From: Promethearchaeia archaeon
GTDB lineage: Archaea > Asgardarchaeota > Lokiarchaeia > Sigyniarchaeales > SOKP01
Assembly (NCBI GenBank): GCA_029856045.1
Contig: JAHQWG010000028.1
Location: forward strand, 142,547-206,546
Direction: 5' to 3'
Length of the DNA stretch: 64,000 bases
Within the stretch, counting starts at the first letter, position 1. Every line of letters begins with the position of its first letter. Position numbers and translations under genes: made by a program. Shown here in pieces: positions 9,229 to 18,199 of this stretch. The notes beneath the pieces were generated by a model. That model searched no databases. It was not told the DNA's origin and saw nothing but the letters and a program-made list of their open reading frames with translations.

Positions 9229-9783
9229 TTATAAATAACGAATTTCAGGTTCAATTTTCTCCCTTGACAAAGTTAAAAACCCATATGAGTTAATATCCGT
9301 AAATTTCTTATCAGTTGGGGTTCCGGGATTAATGAAATATTGATTATCAACCTTCTCGGTTAATGGCTTGTGTATGTGTCCAAATAATATAATGTGATAT
9401 TTTTCCAAATCAATATGTTTCTTTAAACGTCGAATCACCATATTAGGACCACCCCAACCATGTAATAATAAAATGTTATATCCATACGCAGTTAATTCTA
9501 TGCGTTCAGGCAATTTAGAATTTATCTTCGAATCATCCATATTCCCCCTAATTCCAATAACTTTATCCCTTCCAAATATATCTTGCAAGCCTTCATACAC
9601 GCTATAATCCGTAAAGTCACCCAAATGAAATACATAATCCACCTCCTTATCTAAAAAATCATCAATAATTACTTTAGGAATTTCTGCACATCGAGAAGGG
9701 ATGTGAGTATCTGCTATCAAACCAATAAAAATTTCATCTTTACTATCATCAATCATAAGAAGATACCCAACTTTTGGACTCAA
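9229..9783 (-). CDS. YfcE/MJ0936-type metallophosphoesterase
   Basis: A calcineurin-like phosphodiesterase of 184 residues, or 175 from the internal ATG. The metal-binding motifs appear in order: GLIADTHIP (DxH), HLGDF (GD), GIRGNMDD (GNxD), LLHGWG (H) and FGHIHKP (GHxH), followed by NPGTP. Family members hydrolyse phosphodiesters such as cyclic nucleotides or model substrates in the cytoplasm; the natural substrate here is unknown. The frame opens with TTG at 9783, but ATG at 9755 is closer to the usual family start and leaves a normal N-terminus; neither has a clear SD. It is divergent from the GTPase gene and convergent with gyrA. Confidence 0.9.
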   Translation of the reverse strand: MSPKVGYLLMIDDSKDEIFIGLIADTHIPSRCAEIPKVIIDDFLDKEVDYVFHLGDFTDYSVYEGLQDIFGRDKVIGIRGNMDDSKINSKLPERIELTAYGYNILLLHGWGGPNMVIRRLKKHIDLEKYHIILFGHIHKPLTEKVDNQYFINPGTPTDKKFTDINSYGFLTLSREKIEPEIRYL

Positions 9784-9873
9784 TTTTTGAGATATCTTAT
9801 TAGTAGAAATTATTTAAATACTTTAAACAATATTAAATTAATATAATTTAATTAACATTAATTTAAGAGAATT

Positions 9874-9889
9874 CTTATAAATTATATAA
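9874..9889 (+). promoter_or_regulatory. putative TATA box for the 9.9-kb GTPase gene
   Basis: CTTATAAATTATATAAC lies about 60 bases upstream of the inferred ATT start. An archaeal TATA box here would place the transcript start near 9910, leaving a leader that includes the SD. It is inferred from sequence and spacing only. Confidence 0.4.
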
Positions 9890-9931
9890 CAATCTTTCTT
9901 TATCAAAATTAATAGAGGAAATTTATTTAAT

Positions 9932-9940
9932 AGGAGAGGA
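9932..9940 (+). promoter_or_regulatory. strong Shine-Dalgarno preceding an ATT start codon
   Basis: AGGAGAGGA lies six bases before ATT at 9947. It is among the best SD matches in the window and marks the translation start of the GTPase gene, whose frame has no ATG, GTG or TTG between the upstream stop (9887) and codon 42. Confidence 0.75.
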
Positions 9941-9946
9941 TTAAAT

Positions 9947-10567
9947 ATTCCAAGTCGTCGCGGAGATGGAACACTTGTATTCAAAGTTGTATTCTGGGGT
10001 CCCTCTTTAGGAGGGAAAACTACTGCTTTAGAATGGGTTTACAAGAAGGAGGGGCTTGCTTCAGGTGATATGCAGCAAATAGCTGACCCAACTGGAAGAA
10101 CCCTCTTTTTTGACAGAGTTGTCGCTCGAGTAAGCAATGTAGTTTTTCAAGTATATACCGTTGCTGGCCAGAGACGCCATAAGTTCCAGAGACGAACGGT
10201 CCTCAAAGGAACTGACTGCATCCTCTTCTTTTGGGACAGTTTAATCGACCAGTGGGAAGAAAATATATGGAGTTTAAAAGAATTATTACAATTTTATGGA
10301 GATAAATTAATTTCTAAAAGTTTTTCTGACCCAGCGGAAGTTCCACTCGTTGTTTGTGCAAATAAACGTGATTTAGAAGATATTGTAGAGATAAATAAGA
10401 TTCGCGAAGTTCTTGATAAAGCTAAGTTAAATCAAACGTTGGTCTATGAAACGATCGCAATTACCGGAGTTAATGTGAAGCGAGGATTTGTTTATGCTGC
10501 ACGCCAGGGGGTGCTAAATCATTATAAAAAACTTCAGGGCGAAGTGTCCGAGCAAGAGACTGCGTAA
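9947..10567 (+). CDS. MglA/Ras-like small GTPase, inferred ATT start
   Basis: A 206-residue GTPase when read from ATT at 9947. The G1 P-loop GPSLGGKTT is at 18-26, G3 is VAGQ near 72-75 (AGQ instead of DxxG, as in MglA-type GTPases) and G4 is NKRD at 139-142. The first ATG (10070, codon 42) would remove the whole P-loop, so it cannot be the functional start. In-frame codons between the upstream TAA at 9887 and that ATG include no GTG, TTG or CTG, and a strong SD sits six bases before the ATT. The gene stands alone between a divergent phosphodiesterase and a convergent methyltransferase. MglA relatives act as polarity or signalling switches; the partner is unknown. A sequencing error at the start codon is the main alternative. 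Confidence 0.88.
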   Translation: MPSRRGDGTLVFKVVFWGPSLGGKTTALEWVYKKEGLASGDMQQIADPTGRTLFFDRVVARVSNVVFQVYTVAGQRRHKFQRRTVLKGTDCILFFWDSLIDQWEENIWSLKELLQFYGDKLISKSFSDPAEVPLVVCANKRDLEDIVEINKIREVLDKAKLNQTLVYETIAITGVNVKRGFVYAARQGVLNHYKKLQGEVSEQETA

Positions 10568-10593
10568 AATTTTAATTTTGTATTTGGGTTAAT

Positions 10594-12792
10594 TTAGATT
10601 ATTTCTTGAACAATTTTATTTATTTCATCTAAAATATTGCTAATTTTTTCTTTTACTTTTATTACGCTAATTTTTTCATCTTTTTGGATAATATCATTTA
10701 CTTTTTCTTCTGATTTCATACCAATCTTTGATAATTTTTGATGATTAGAATTGTTGGGATCAAATTCAGGTATGGAGAAATCAAATGGTCGTTTATGAAT
10801 ATGGCGACTACTTTTTACAATCTTGATATTTTCACTAAGGATGGGTGCATTTAAAATACTTGTTAAATAATAGGCTTCTTCCTTGTAATTAGTTGAGAAA
10901 TAATAATTTTCAGAACAAATAATGATTTTTTCTATCTCATTATTAATTACTGCAGATTTTATATTGGAACCGCTTGCGTTGTAAACTACTAGAAATTTTT
11001 TATTTGAATTTTGTTTGCTTAATTTATTCCAATAGTTTAGATTATCAAAAAGGGTGTTAATATTGCTTGTTCCTTTCTTGAATTTCTTGTAGGAATTATT
11101 AATTTTATTATAAAACTTTTCTCCGTAAGGAAGTTTTTCAAGGTATTTCTTAGAGAAATTTAATTTATCGTTAACAGGAAGAAAAATATTTCTTATTTTT
11201 TTTATGTAAAATGGAACGAGATCTTTATTCAAAAATGTTTTAAAATGAAAATTATTTTCAATTAATTCTTCTTTAAAAAAATTTTTATTCCAAGGTGGTT
11301 TGGCTTGTTTTATTGAGTTTATATCAGGAGAAATTATTAAAATATTATCAGATTCCTGAACACCAACTATACAAAAATAAGTTAAAGCTCGAGGGACTAA
11401 TGTAGCTCCTTGAAAGAATCTTTTTTTGTAATAGCTTGTTGAGAACTTTTTTAATTTATGGTATTGCTCACTTGGAATAATAGATTTTGCACCTTGTTCG
11501 CTTATCTCAACAGAGAAATAATTGGTTTCTTTAATTAAATTCAAATTTTGGTCAAATATTTTTGCAGGAATTGGATATTTACTTTCAATTAAAGTTTTAG
11601 ATATACTATTAATCTTATTTTGGGAATAATCAAATTTTGATTTGAGTATTATGAAATCCATATTAAAAAAAGTATATTTTTCAAAATCCCAGATTTCTAA
11701 ATCATAGAAAAACTTGAAAGCTCGAAATTTTAAGCAGTGATCACCGGTTAAGACGCTTTTAGTTAAGATTAAAAAAATAGTTCCATTATTTTTTAGAAAT
11801 AATTTGGGGGTCTGGTAAAAAAATAATGAGGCTATCTCGATATGAGTAATATATTGACTCTTAGGTTTTATTCCCAATCTATCTGCTAAATTTCTAAGAT
11901 TAATTTGATATTTTTTATCATTTACATCTTTATATGTTAACCATGGAGGGTTTCCGATTATTAAATCAAATTTATTTTTAAAATCTTGATATGGAAATAG
12001 GAAATCATCTGTAGGATTTAATGGATCAAATCGATAAAAATTGACGGTAGGCAAAAAGTCCTCTAAAATATTATATATATCTTGAATATTTAAAAGGAAA
12101 TTTGCAGTAGTTACTAAAATTGCTATTGGGTTTATGTCTAATCCGTAAATATTGTTTAAATTTTTTATTTTCTCTTTATTATTTAGGTCAGAATTTAGTA
12201 TTATTTTTATTATTTCCATTAAAAACATACCTGAGCCACATGAACAATCAAGAACTTTCATGCCTAATGAATAAGCATCTTCAATCATCAATATAGCTAG
12301 GTTTTTTGGAGTGAAATACTCTCCTTTTTCATGTCGAGCAGATTGATTAATCATTTCTTGATAAATATGAAAAAATAAATCTTCATTTGAAATTTTATAA
12401 TTCCCTATTTGATCTACGATTAAATTAGTAAATGAATCAGCATTGGAAAGCCAATTGAATATCTCATTTATTTTTAAATGCTTTAATTTTTTATTAAATA
12501 TTTCTTTTGTTTTATTTTTTTCTTGAATATTATGTAATTGTCTCTCTATGAAATGTAAAATAATGGTCTTTACTAAATAATATAGATATGTATGGTTTAG
12601 GAATAGTTGGTGTGTTAGATTTTGTGATTTATATAATTTTTCAAAAGATTTCTTCCATTTGTTAAAATAAAAATCATAAGTTTTTCTTGATTTTCTTTTT
12701 GATTGATTTAAGTATTTAATTGAATTTTGAAAAAAAGCAGATTTATTTCCAAACAATGTTGAGAGTTTTCTTGAATCTATAATAGAGTTCAT
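10594..12792 (-). CDS. N6-adenine DNA methyltransferase, Eco57I/type IIG-like
   Basis: A 732-residue gamma-class adenine methyltransferase. A helical N-terminal region (about 1-150) is followed by GEYFTPKNLAILMIED, motif I VLDCSCGSGMF (about 180-190, SAM binding), YGLDINPIA, and catalytic motif IV NPPW (about 281-284). The C-terminal third resembles a target-recognition domain of TaqI/Eco57I type, and the end is a Lys/Glu-rich helix. I see no PD-(D/E)xK motif in the N-terminal region, and the neighbours include no obvious restriction partner; the DUF3782 protein 10 kb away has a nuclease-like fold but no clear link. It may therefore be a solitary methyltransferase. It is convergent with the GTPase gene at its 3' end. 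Confidence 0.85.
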   Translation of the reverse strand: MNSIIDSRKLSTLFGNKSAFFQNSIKYLNQSKRKSRKTYDFYFNKWKKSFEKLYKSQNLTHQLFLNHTYLYYLVKTIILHFIERQLHNIQEKNKTKEIFNKKLKHLKINEIFNWLSNADSFTNLIVDQIGNYKISNEDLFFHIYQEMINQSARHEKGEYFTPKNLAILMIEDAYSLGMKVLDCSCGSGMFLMEIIKIILNSDLNNKEKIKNLNNIYGLDINPIAILVTTANFLLNIQDIYNILEDFLPTVNFYRFDPLNPTDDFLFPYQDFKNKFDLIIGNPPWLTYKDVNDKKYQINLRNLADRLGIKPKSQYITHIEIASLFFYQTPKLFLKNNGTIFLILTKSVLTGDHCLKFRAFKFFYDLEIWDFEKYTFFNMDFIILKSKFDYSQNKINSISKTLIESKYPIPAKIFDQNLNLIKETNYFSVEISEQGAKSIIPSEQYHKLKKFSTSYYKKRFFQGATLVPRALTYFCIVGVQESDNILIISPDINSIKQAKPPWNKNFFKEELIENNFHFKTFLNKDLVPFYIKKIRNIFLPVNDKLNFSKKYLEKLPYGEKFYNKINNSYKKFKKGTSNINTLFDNLNYWNKLSKQNSNKKFLVVYNASGSNIKSAVINNEIEKIIICSENYYFSTNYKEEAYYLTSILNAPILSENIKIVKSSRHIHKRPFDFSIPEFDPNNSNHQKLSKIGMKSEEKVNDIIQKDEKISVIKVKEKISNILDEINKIVQEII

Positions 12793-12917
12793 AGTAGAAT
12801 TGAATTAAAATTTGCTTTAATATATAAATAAATCTTGTTCCTAATAAAAACAGATGAAATTATTAATTTAAATTTAGGAATTAAATGATATGTTTTAAAA
12901 ATCTTTTTTTATGGGCA

Positions 12918-13448
12918 TTACCTCATAAAAGATGGAAGCATATTCGAGAAGATCTGTTCAATTCTCACTAATTTTTTTTTTTCTTTAACAAGAGTTCCTA
13001 TTAAAATAGAATTAGTTAATTCTTTTTTTACCAAAGATGCTGCACTGAATACAACTTCTTTTTCATTCATAACTAAGAGACATTTTACATTAGGGTTATT
13101 CACAATACTTACATTGGATTTTGTTTTTAAGTTATCGTAGTATTGTTGAAATTCTTGTGGGATAAATCTTCTGTCATTAATTATCATAAGTACAGGGATT
13201 CCCTTTTTAGCTACACTTAAAATATTTTCAGAATAGAAAGGTCCAATTTTTGGGGTTATTATTTTTAAACTAGATACAGTTGAGTTTATAACTGATAAAA
13301 TTTTCTCATTTAGTGCTTCTTTTTTACCTTCAATTCCAGATGGAAAAAGATCAATCAGACCGACAATGGAGATAATTTTTTGTTCGAGTTCATTTACCTT
13401 ATCTCTTAATTTAGTATTTTCTAATCTTAATTGTGATATTCTATCCAT
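12918..13448 (-). CDS. coiled-coil protein with degenerate PLD-like domain
   Basis: A 176-residue protein. Residues 1-30 form a short coiled coil (ISQLRLENTKLRDKVNELEQ). From about 45 the chain resembles one half of a phospholipase D/TrmB-C fold: an LKIITPKIGPF strand, a helix, GIPVLMIINDRR, NNPNVKCLLVMNEKEVVFSAAS and an ILIGTLV strand. In active PLD domains the corresponding strand carries HxK; here it reads KCLLV, so catalysis looks lost and a sensing or binding role is more likely. It is the second-last gene of the minus-strand cytoskeletal-type block, 84 bases downstream of the pseudo-CHAT gene. The fold call is by eye from pattern and should be treated as tentative. Confidence 0.65.
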   Translation of the reverse strand: MDRISQLRLENTKLRDKVNELEQKIISIVGLIDLFPSGIEGKKEALNEKILSVINSTVSSLKIITPKIGPFYSENILSVAKKGIPVLMIINDRRFIPQEFQQYYDNLKTKSNVSIVNNPNVKCLLVMNEKEVVFSAASLVKKELTNSILIGTLVKEKKKLVRIEQIFSNMLPSFMR

Positions 13449-13532
13449 ACAAATTTCCTTGTTTTTTATTTTATTTATTATGTTTTATTAATTTTGAATA
13501 TTTAAATTATTTTTGTTTCTCTGGTTAACAAT

Positions 13533-16106
13533 TTATTCAAGCATTTTCCAGGGCTTTCCGAAAAGAAGAAATGAATTAAAAGCAATGATTGATTCTACAT
13601 TTATGTCTTGTTGTATATCTATTTCTTTTTGGTCAACATTTGACGCCACCTTATTTAGAAGAATTTTTTGTCGTGCTTTCAATACAGAAATTCCTTGACT
13701 AAACCCATCAGTTAGATTATTATATATATTTGAAATTAATTGCCTTGTATTATCGTTAAAATCGTATAAAATTCTTATAATAATTCCAGTTATCTCGTTT
13801 TGATCGAAATTTTGAATTATCTTAGAAATAACCTTTAAAATTGATGGTAATTGATCTCCCAAAAGATTGAATATACGTACATTAAAGAAAATGAATGGTT
13901 TTTTGCTAGTAGTAGTCTTTTTTATAGCATAATTAATATCTGAAATAGAAACTGTTTGATAATCATTAGTAATAAAATAACTATTTTTTGGATTCTCGGT
14001 TGAATAAAATAAATTTCCAATGATATGAATGATGTCATTAGTGCCTGAGATTATACTATTTAAAACATTTTCTCGGGTTAAATTTTCTTGTATGTAATAT
14101 TCCATATGGTCAACGAAAGAAGATTCACTGAAATATTGGATAATATGATTTAACTCATTTACACCTTCATTAAAGGGATACATTAACACATTATTTTTTG
14201 TGGCATCATCCCATTTTGATGGAAGCATTAAATTTAAACTCCCAAAAGTTAATATATTAAATTTTTGTTTCGATTGATCTAAAGGCAAAATAGGTATGTT
14301 CGAATTAATTCCTCTTAAATCAGGTTCTCCTAGAGAGTATCCAATAGGATATTTCAAAGAAAAGAATCCAGACCCATCGTGGATTAAATCAAACGGTATA
14401 TTTATTTTATCAAGTATTAAAAATATGTGAGGAATATGATCTGTACAATCTTGTTTCAATTTTAAAAATATATTTCTAAGTTTTTTTGGAAGAGATAAAT
14501 ACAGAAGTTTTCCAAAATCTACAAATGTTATATCTTTTTCAACTTCTATATTCCAAAAAAGATCATTATAAATTTTAATTAAATAAGCGTCGTTCCAATA
14601 TTCATCAACAATTATATCTTGAAATTCTTGTGAATCCTCGAATTTTCCAAAATAATTTATTTTCCCATTATCTCTAATTCTTATTGAGAGATATTCGATT
14701 TTCAGATTCTCTTTTTCGTCGAATAGATTAAATAATCCTTCATCTTGTTGATCGAAAAAAGTCATATTTTCAAGTTCCTGAGAATATTCATTTGGAAATT
14801 CTTGTAAATTTGTCAATAATGGTTGTATTTTTTTGGATAAAAATTTATTTATATTTTCGCTTAAATTTATATCCTGTTCTTCAAAAAATGCTCTATAAAA
14901 CATTGAATTCCAAAATTCAAATTTTTCAGGTGTAATAAATTTAGTTTTTAGCCTCCAAATAAAATTATAGACATAAAAGTAATGCACTATTTGTTTAGCA
15001 TTTGAAGGAGTTGAAATATTTTTTTGTAATTCTTCTAATGATCTCAAAAGATATTTTTTTTCTTTTAGATCTCTAAAATTTTTGCAAGCGTCAGCCCAAT
15101 GTTCAATTAAAAGAAAATTATATTTATTTTTATAGAATTCTTTAAAATAATTCCCTAAAAACTTATATAAATTAAATGATATCTCAAATCGATTTCTTTT
15201 TAGTAAAAAATATAAGTATTTCTTTATATAATCAACAGCATCATCTAGGGAATTGAATTGAATAATCTTAAGAAAAATATTCTCAATTAAACTCAATATC
15301 CAGCTAGATTCTCCGATATCATTCAAATACATCAATAAATTTTCTAAATCTGAGAAGATCTCATTAAAATTTGTTTCATTTATTTTTATTTTTGATAAAT
15401 GAGAGAATTCACTTTTTAATTCAGGGCGTAATTTATCTACCATAATATTATTTATCTCTTTTACAAATTCTTCAGAATTCTCCTTTAATTGAAATGAGAT
15501 TCCAATATTTTCTATAAAAACATATAGTAATAAGGTTCTTTTAGTAGGCTCAATTTTTTTTAGAAATTCCCATAAAAAATTTACAGAAAAATAATATATT
15601 GATGATGGAGAAACTGATTTATTAAGGTAAATGGATAGAATTTGGTATTTAAGTAATTCATGATAATTTCCTTCATCTTTCATAATGTTTGAAAGAGAGT
15701 TTAGTAATTTTATTAAACCATTAATTGAAACGTCTGGTTGATTAATATAAGATTTGATAAGATTTTTTCCGTGATTTAGTAATTCATAATATTTGTTTTG
15801 TTTAGCCAAAAAACCAAAATAACGATTATAAGAATCATAATATTTTATAACGTCAAAAATTGAGCCCTCGTCGGTTTGTTGAATTAGAGACTGCAAATAT
15901 TTATCCCAAGAATTATTTAAAATTTCATTTAATTGGTCTTTTTTTTGAAGGTTTATCCAATCTGCCTTTTGAATATCAAAATATAGCTTTGTGAATAACT
16001 TATCTGCCCATTTATGATTTCCTAACTTTAACAATTTTCGACCTTGGATTATTTGCTGTTCAAAATTCTTGAAAAACTCTTGGTTTTTTTCATTTTGAGA
16101 ACTCAT
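13533..16106 (-). CDS. TPR-like/helical protein with C-terminal degenerate CHAT (caspase-like) domain
   Basis: A protein of 857 residues. The first 500 or so are predicted alpha-helical, with TPR-like spacing (KLLKLGNHKWADKLFTKLYFD, then repeated helical pairs). The C-terminal part, from about 545, follows the CHAT pattern: IPFDLIHDGSGFFSLKYPIGYS near 565-585, DIIHIIGNLFYS near 690-700, FFNVRIFN near 740, then GIIIRILYDFNDNTRQL, an NLTDGFSQGISVLKARQ helix and a closing FNSFLLFGKPW. The usual catalytic His (HxxGH) is Asn here and the expected Cys region has no Cys, so it is probably a protease-dead CHAT. It lies 50 bases downstream of the actin-related gene and is likely co-transcribed. Function unknown; a scaffold or sensor role is inference. 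Confidence 0.75.
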   Translation of the reverse strand: MSSQNEKNQEFFKNFEQQIIQGRKLLKLGNHKWADKLFTKLYFDIQKADWINLQKKDQLNEILNNSWDKYLQSLIQQTDEGSIFDVIKYYDSYNRYFGFLAKQNKYYELLNHGKNLIKSYINQPDVSINGLIKLLNSLSNIMKDEGNYHELLKYQILSIYLNKSVSPSSIYYFSVNFLWEFLKKIEPTKRTLLLYVFIENIGISFQLKENSEEFVKEINNIMVDKLRPELKSEFSHLSKIKINETNFNEIFSDLENLLMYLNDIGESSWILSLIENIFLKIIQFNSLDDAVDYIKKYLYFLLKRNRFEISFNLYKFLGNYFKEFYKNKYNFLLIEHWADACKNFRDLKEKKYLLRSLEELQKNISTPSNAKQIVHYFYVYNFIWRLKTKFITPEKFEFWNSMFYRAFFEEQDINLSENINKFLSKKIQPLLTNLQEFPNEYSQELENMTFFDQQDEGLFNLFDEKENLKIEYLSIRIRDNGKINYFGKFEDSQEFQDIIVDEYWNDAYLIKIYNDLFWNIEVEKDITFVDFGKLLYLSLPKKLRNIFLKLKQDCTDHIPHIFLILDKINIPFDLIHDGSGFFSLKYPIGYSLGEPDLRGINSNIPILPLDQSKQKFNILTFGSLNLMLPSKWDDATKNNVLMYPFNEGVNELNHIIQYFSESSFVDHMEYYIQENLTRENVLNSIISGTNDIIHIIGNLFYSTENPKNSYFITNDYQTVSISDINYAIKKTTTSKKPFIFFNVRIFNLLGDQLPSILKVISKIIQNFDQNEITGIIIRILYDFNDNTRQLISNIYNNLTDGFSQGISVLKARQKILLNKVASNVDQKEIDIQQDINVESIIAFNSFLLFGKPWKMLE

Positions 16107-16156
16107 ATTTTTATTAACTCAACTAAAACTAATTAAAATTAATTATATTTGACACT

Positions 16157-17359
16157 TCAATCTTCATCTACTTCGTTAGAAGGAGGTTGGGATATAACCT
16201 CACCATTTTGATTTTTATTTTGAAAATTTGGATTTTCAATCCATCCTTTCGTAATTAATCCACGAGAATATAAAATAGAGGCTCCAATCCAACCCATATC
16301 ATCTCTTCCTGTTGGTGTAATAACCTTAATTTCATCTCTGATTTTTTCGGAAAAAAACTTACCAACTTCCACTTTTAATCTTTTACCAAGATCTTTAATT
16401 AGGCTAGTTCCGCCACAAAGAATAATATTTTGGAGTAATTCCAACCAATCATTCCTATTCCATGTTTTAACAAGATCTGCAATCATTTTTGGTAATTCTA
16501 TAATATCCAAATGAATTCGATTTGGATTGAATAAAGGTTCGGGAATCATTATTCTTTCATAATTAATCGTAAAAATACATCCATCAGGTAGTTGAATTTC
16601 TTGGTCAAAAGAACTTAACCCTTCTTCAATTTTTTTTTTAGTTTCTTTAGGATTAAAAACACATATTGAAGATCTATCTTTTATTTCTCGTGCAATCCAT
16701 TTATCTATATAATTTATTTTGTATTTCTTATTAAATAATATTAAATCCATAAAATATTCAGTAAGATCCTTTCCTGCAATTGGAAAAAAGTCGCGAGCTG
16801 AGAAATTACTAAATCCATGTAAATATGTTGAAACAAACGAATTTTGCTCTCCTAGATTGATAACAACCCCTGTATTTTTACCTATGGCAGATAAAACACA
16901 ATCAGAAAAAGTAAGAAAATTAATTTGGGGGAAATTTAATTCATCTAAAAATATCTGTTGCATTTTTTTTTTATCATTCTCTGAACTAGTAAAAGGAAAT
17001 AAAACAATTAATGGCTGTTGGAAAAAAAAGTTCTGTTCTATTCCCAATTGATGATAATAATATAAAAAGAATTTTTTCAAGACGTTATAATTTTTTTCTA
17101 TTACAAATTGATGATTATTCAAAATATCTTTATATTTTAACGCTTCAGACCCATATAGATGTTTTTCTGTATTCTTAGAAATAACAATATCCTTTAATCC
17201 TGAAATATTATCTGATTTATATATGGGATCTGTTATATCCGTATATATACTTGGAACTATAATATCGGGAAGATCGTCTCCCGCAAAACCTAACCGAAAA
17301 TTAGCAGAACCTATATCTAAGATTAGGGGACGCAAAAACTCTTCTTTCTCATTTTCCAT
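16157..17359 (-). CDS. actin-related protein (Asgard actin family)
   Basis: A 400-residue actin-fold ATPase homologue. The phosphate-1 loop ILDIGSANFRLGFAGDD (13-29) parallels actin DNGSGMCKAGFAGDD. The phosphate-2 loop is VVINLGEQNSF (165-175), the adenosine motif IILCGGTSLIKDLGKRL, and the C-terminus DDMGWIGASILYSRG matches actin VWIGGSILAS. By eye, actin Gln137 corresponds to Asp (FSDCVLS) and Asp154 to Asn (INLGEQ), the two residues that position the hydrolytic water, so hydrolysis may be slow or absent. The tail after 380 is Asn/Gln/Pro-rich. It sits between the coiled-coil gene and the pseudo-CHAT gene on one strand, suggesting a dedicated partner set rather than the general Lokiactin. 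Confidence 0.92.
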   Translation of the reverse strand: MENEKEEFLRPLILDIGSANFRLGFAGDDLPDIIVPSIYTDITDPIYKSDNISGLKDIVISKNTEKHLYGSEALKYKDILNNHQFVIEKNYNVLKKFFLYYYHQLGIEQNFFFQQPLIVLFPFTSSENDKKKMQQIFLDELNFPQINFLTFSDCVLSAIGKNTGVVINLGEQNSFVSTYLHGFSNFSARDFFPIAGKDLTEYFMDLILFNKKYKINYIDKWIAREIKDRSSICVFNPKETKKKIEEGLSSFDQEIQLPDGCIFTINYERIMIPEPLFNPNRIHLDIIELPKMIADLVKTWNRNDWLELLQNIILCGGTSLIKDLGKRLKVEVGKFFSEKIRDEIKVITPTGRDDMGWIGASILYSRGLITKGWIENPNFQNKNQNGEVISQPPSNEVDED

Positions 17360-17471
17360 AATATTTTATATGCAATTTATCCTTAAAAAAACCTTGTTAT
17401 TACACCAAAAAAACTGTGAAATCCGTGGTTTTTAGGAGAACTAAGAAATATTAATTAATTAATTCTAAACT

Positions 17472-18164
17472 CTATGAAGGTTTAAGTAAAAGCTCCGAAA
17501 CTTCTTTTTTTAATTGATATTCTTGAATCTGTAATTCTAGAAGGCCTAATATTTTTTTAAAATCTTTCGAAATTACCCCAAAATTAGTGTTTGAAATTTT
17601 TTCAATTTCATTGCGCTTTATTTCAAAATCAGTTAATCCTTTTTGTGTTTTTGCAAGTAAATTTTCTATCGAATTTATCAGCTGTTCTGTGTTTTTTTTG
17701 GTTATTTTTCTCATTTTTCGTAAAATAGATAAAATCATTCCAGTAGAATTCTCCCATCTTGTGTATCTATCACTAAAACTATTAAATAATTCTGTAAAAA
17801 AAAGATTCATATTCTCATATAAATTCAATTCTTCTCTATGGGGTGTTGTTGGTAAATCTTCAATTTCTTTAAAATCCTCTAAAACCTCGATCTTTATACC
17901 GGACTCTTCAGATATCGTTTTATTATCCTGACTAGTTTCAGATGTCAATTGTGGGGTTATCTCGATATTATCATTTTTCTCATTTGCAGTTTCTTCAGTT
18001 TTTGACTCCGCTTTTCCTCCCATAAATTCTTCTAAAGCTTTTTTACTATCTTTACTTTTTTTCAAAGCGGTCTCTAAAAAACTAAGTCCATCTTGCTTTA
18101 CTTCTGGCTCACTTAAATCTTCATCCTTTTCTGATTTTTCTTTCTTAACCTTCTTCTTAGCCAT
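17472..18164 (-). CDS. charged low-complexity and coiled-coil protein, unknown function
   Basis: A 230-residue protein with no recognised domain. It opens with a Lys/Glu-rich stretch (MAKKKVKKEKSEKDED), followed by a disordered acidic region to about residue 115. A helical segment (about 118-225) has heptad-like spacing (MILSILRKMRKITKKNTEQLINSIENLLAK). There is no signal peptide and no membrane segment. It lies 112 bases upstream of the actin-related gene and 35 bases downstream of the AbrB-ACT gene, so it is probably in the same transcript. A structural adaptor for the actin or the large coiled-coil protein is a guess from position alone. Confidence 0.75.
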   Translation of the reverse strand: MAKKKVKKEKSEKDEDLSEPEVKQDGLSFLETALKKSKDSKKALEEFMGGKAESKTEETANEKNDNIEITPQLTSETSQDNKTISEESGIKIEVLEDFKEIEDLPTTPHREELNLYENMNLFFTELFNSFSDRYTRWENSTGMILSILRKMRKITKKNTEQLINSIENLLAKTQKGLTDFEIKRNEIEKISNTNFGVISKDFKKILGLLELQIQEYQLKKEVSELLLKPS

Positions 18165-18199
18165 AATAATTCATAATTTTTTTAAAATTCTTTAAAAAT

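Noticed and set aside
10594-12792. A complete restriction-modification system with the methyltransferase
   Set aside because: No endonuclease motif is seen in the protein, and the neighbours are not restriction genes; the DUF3782 nuclease-like gene is 10 kb away with its own context.
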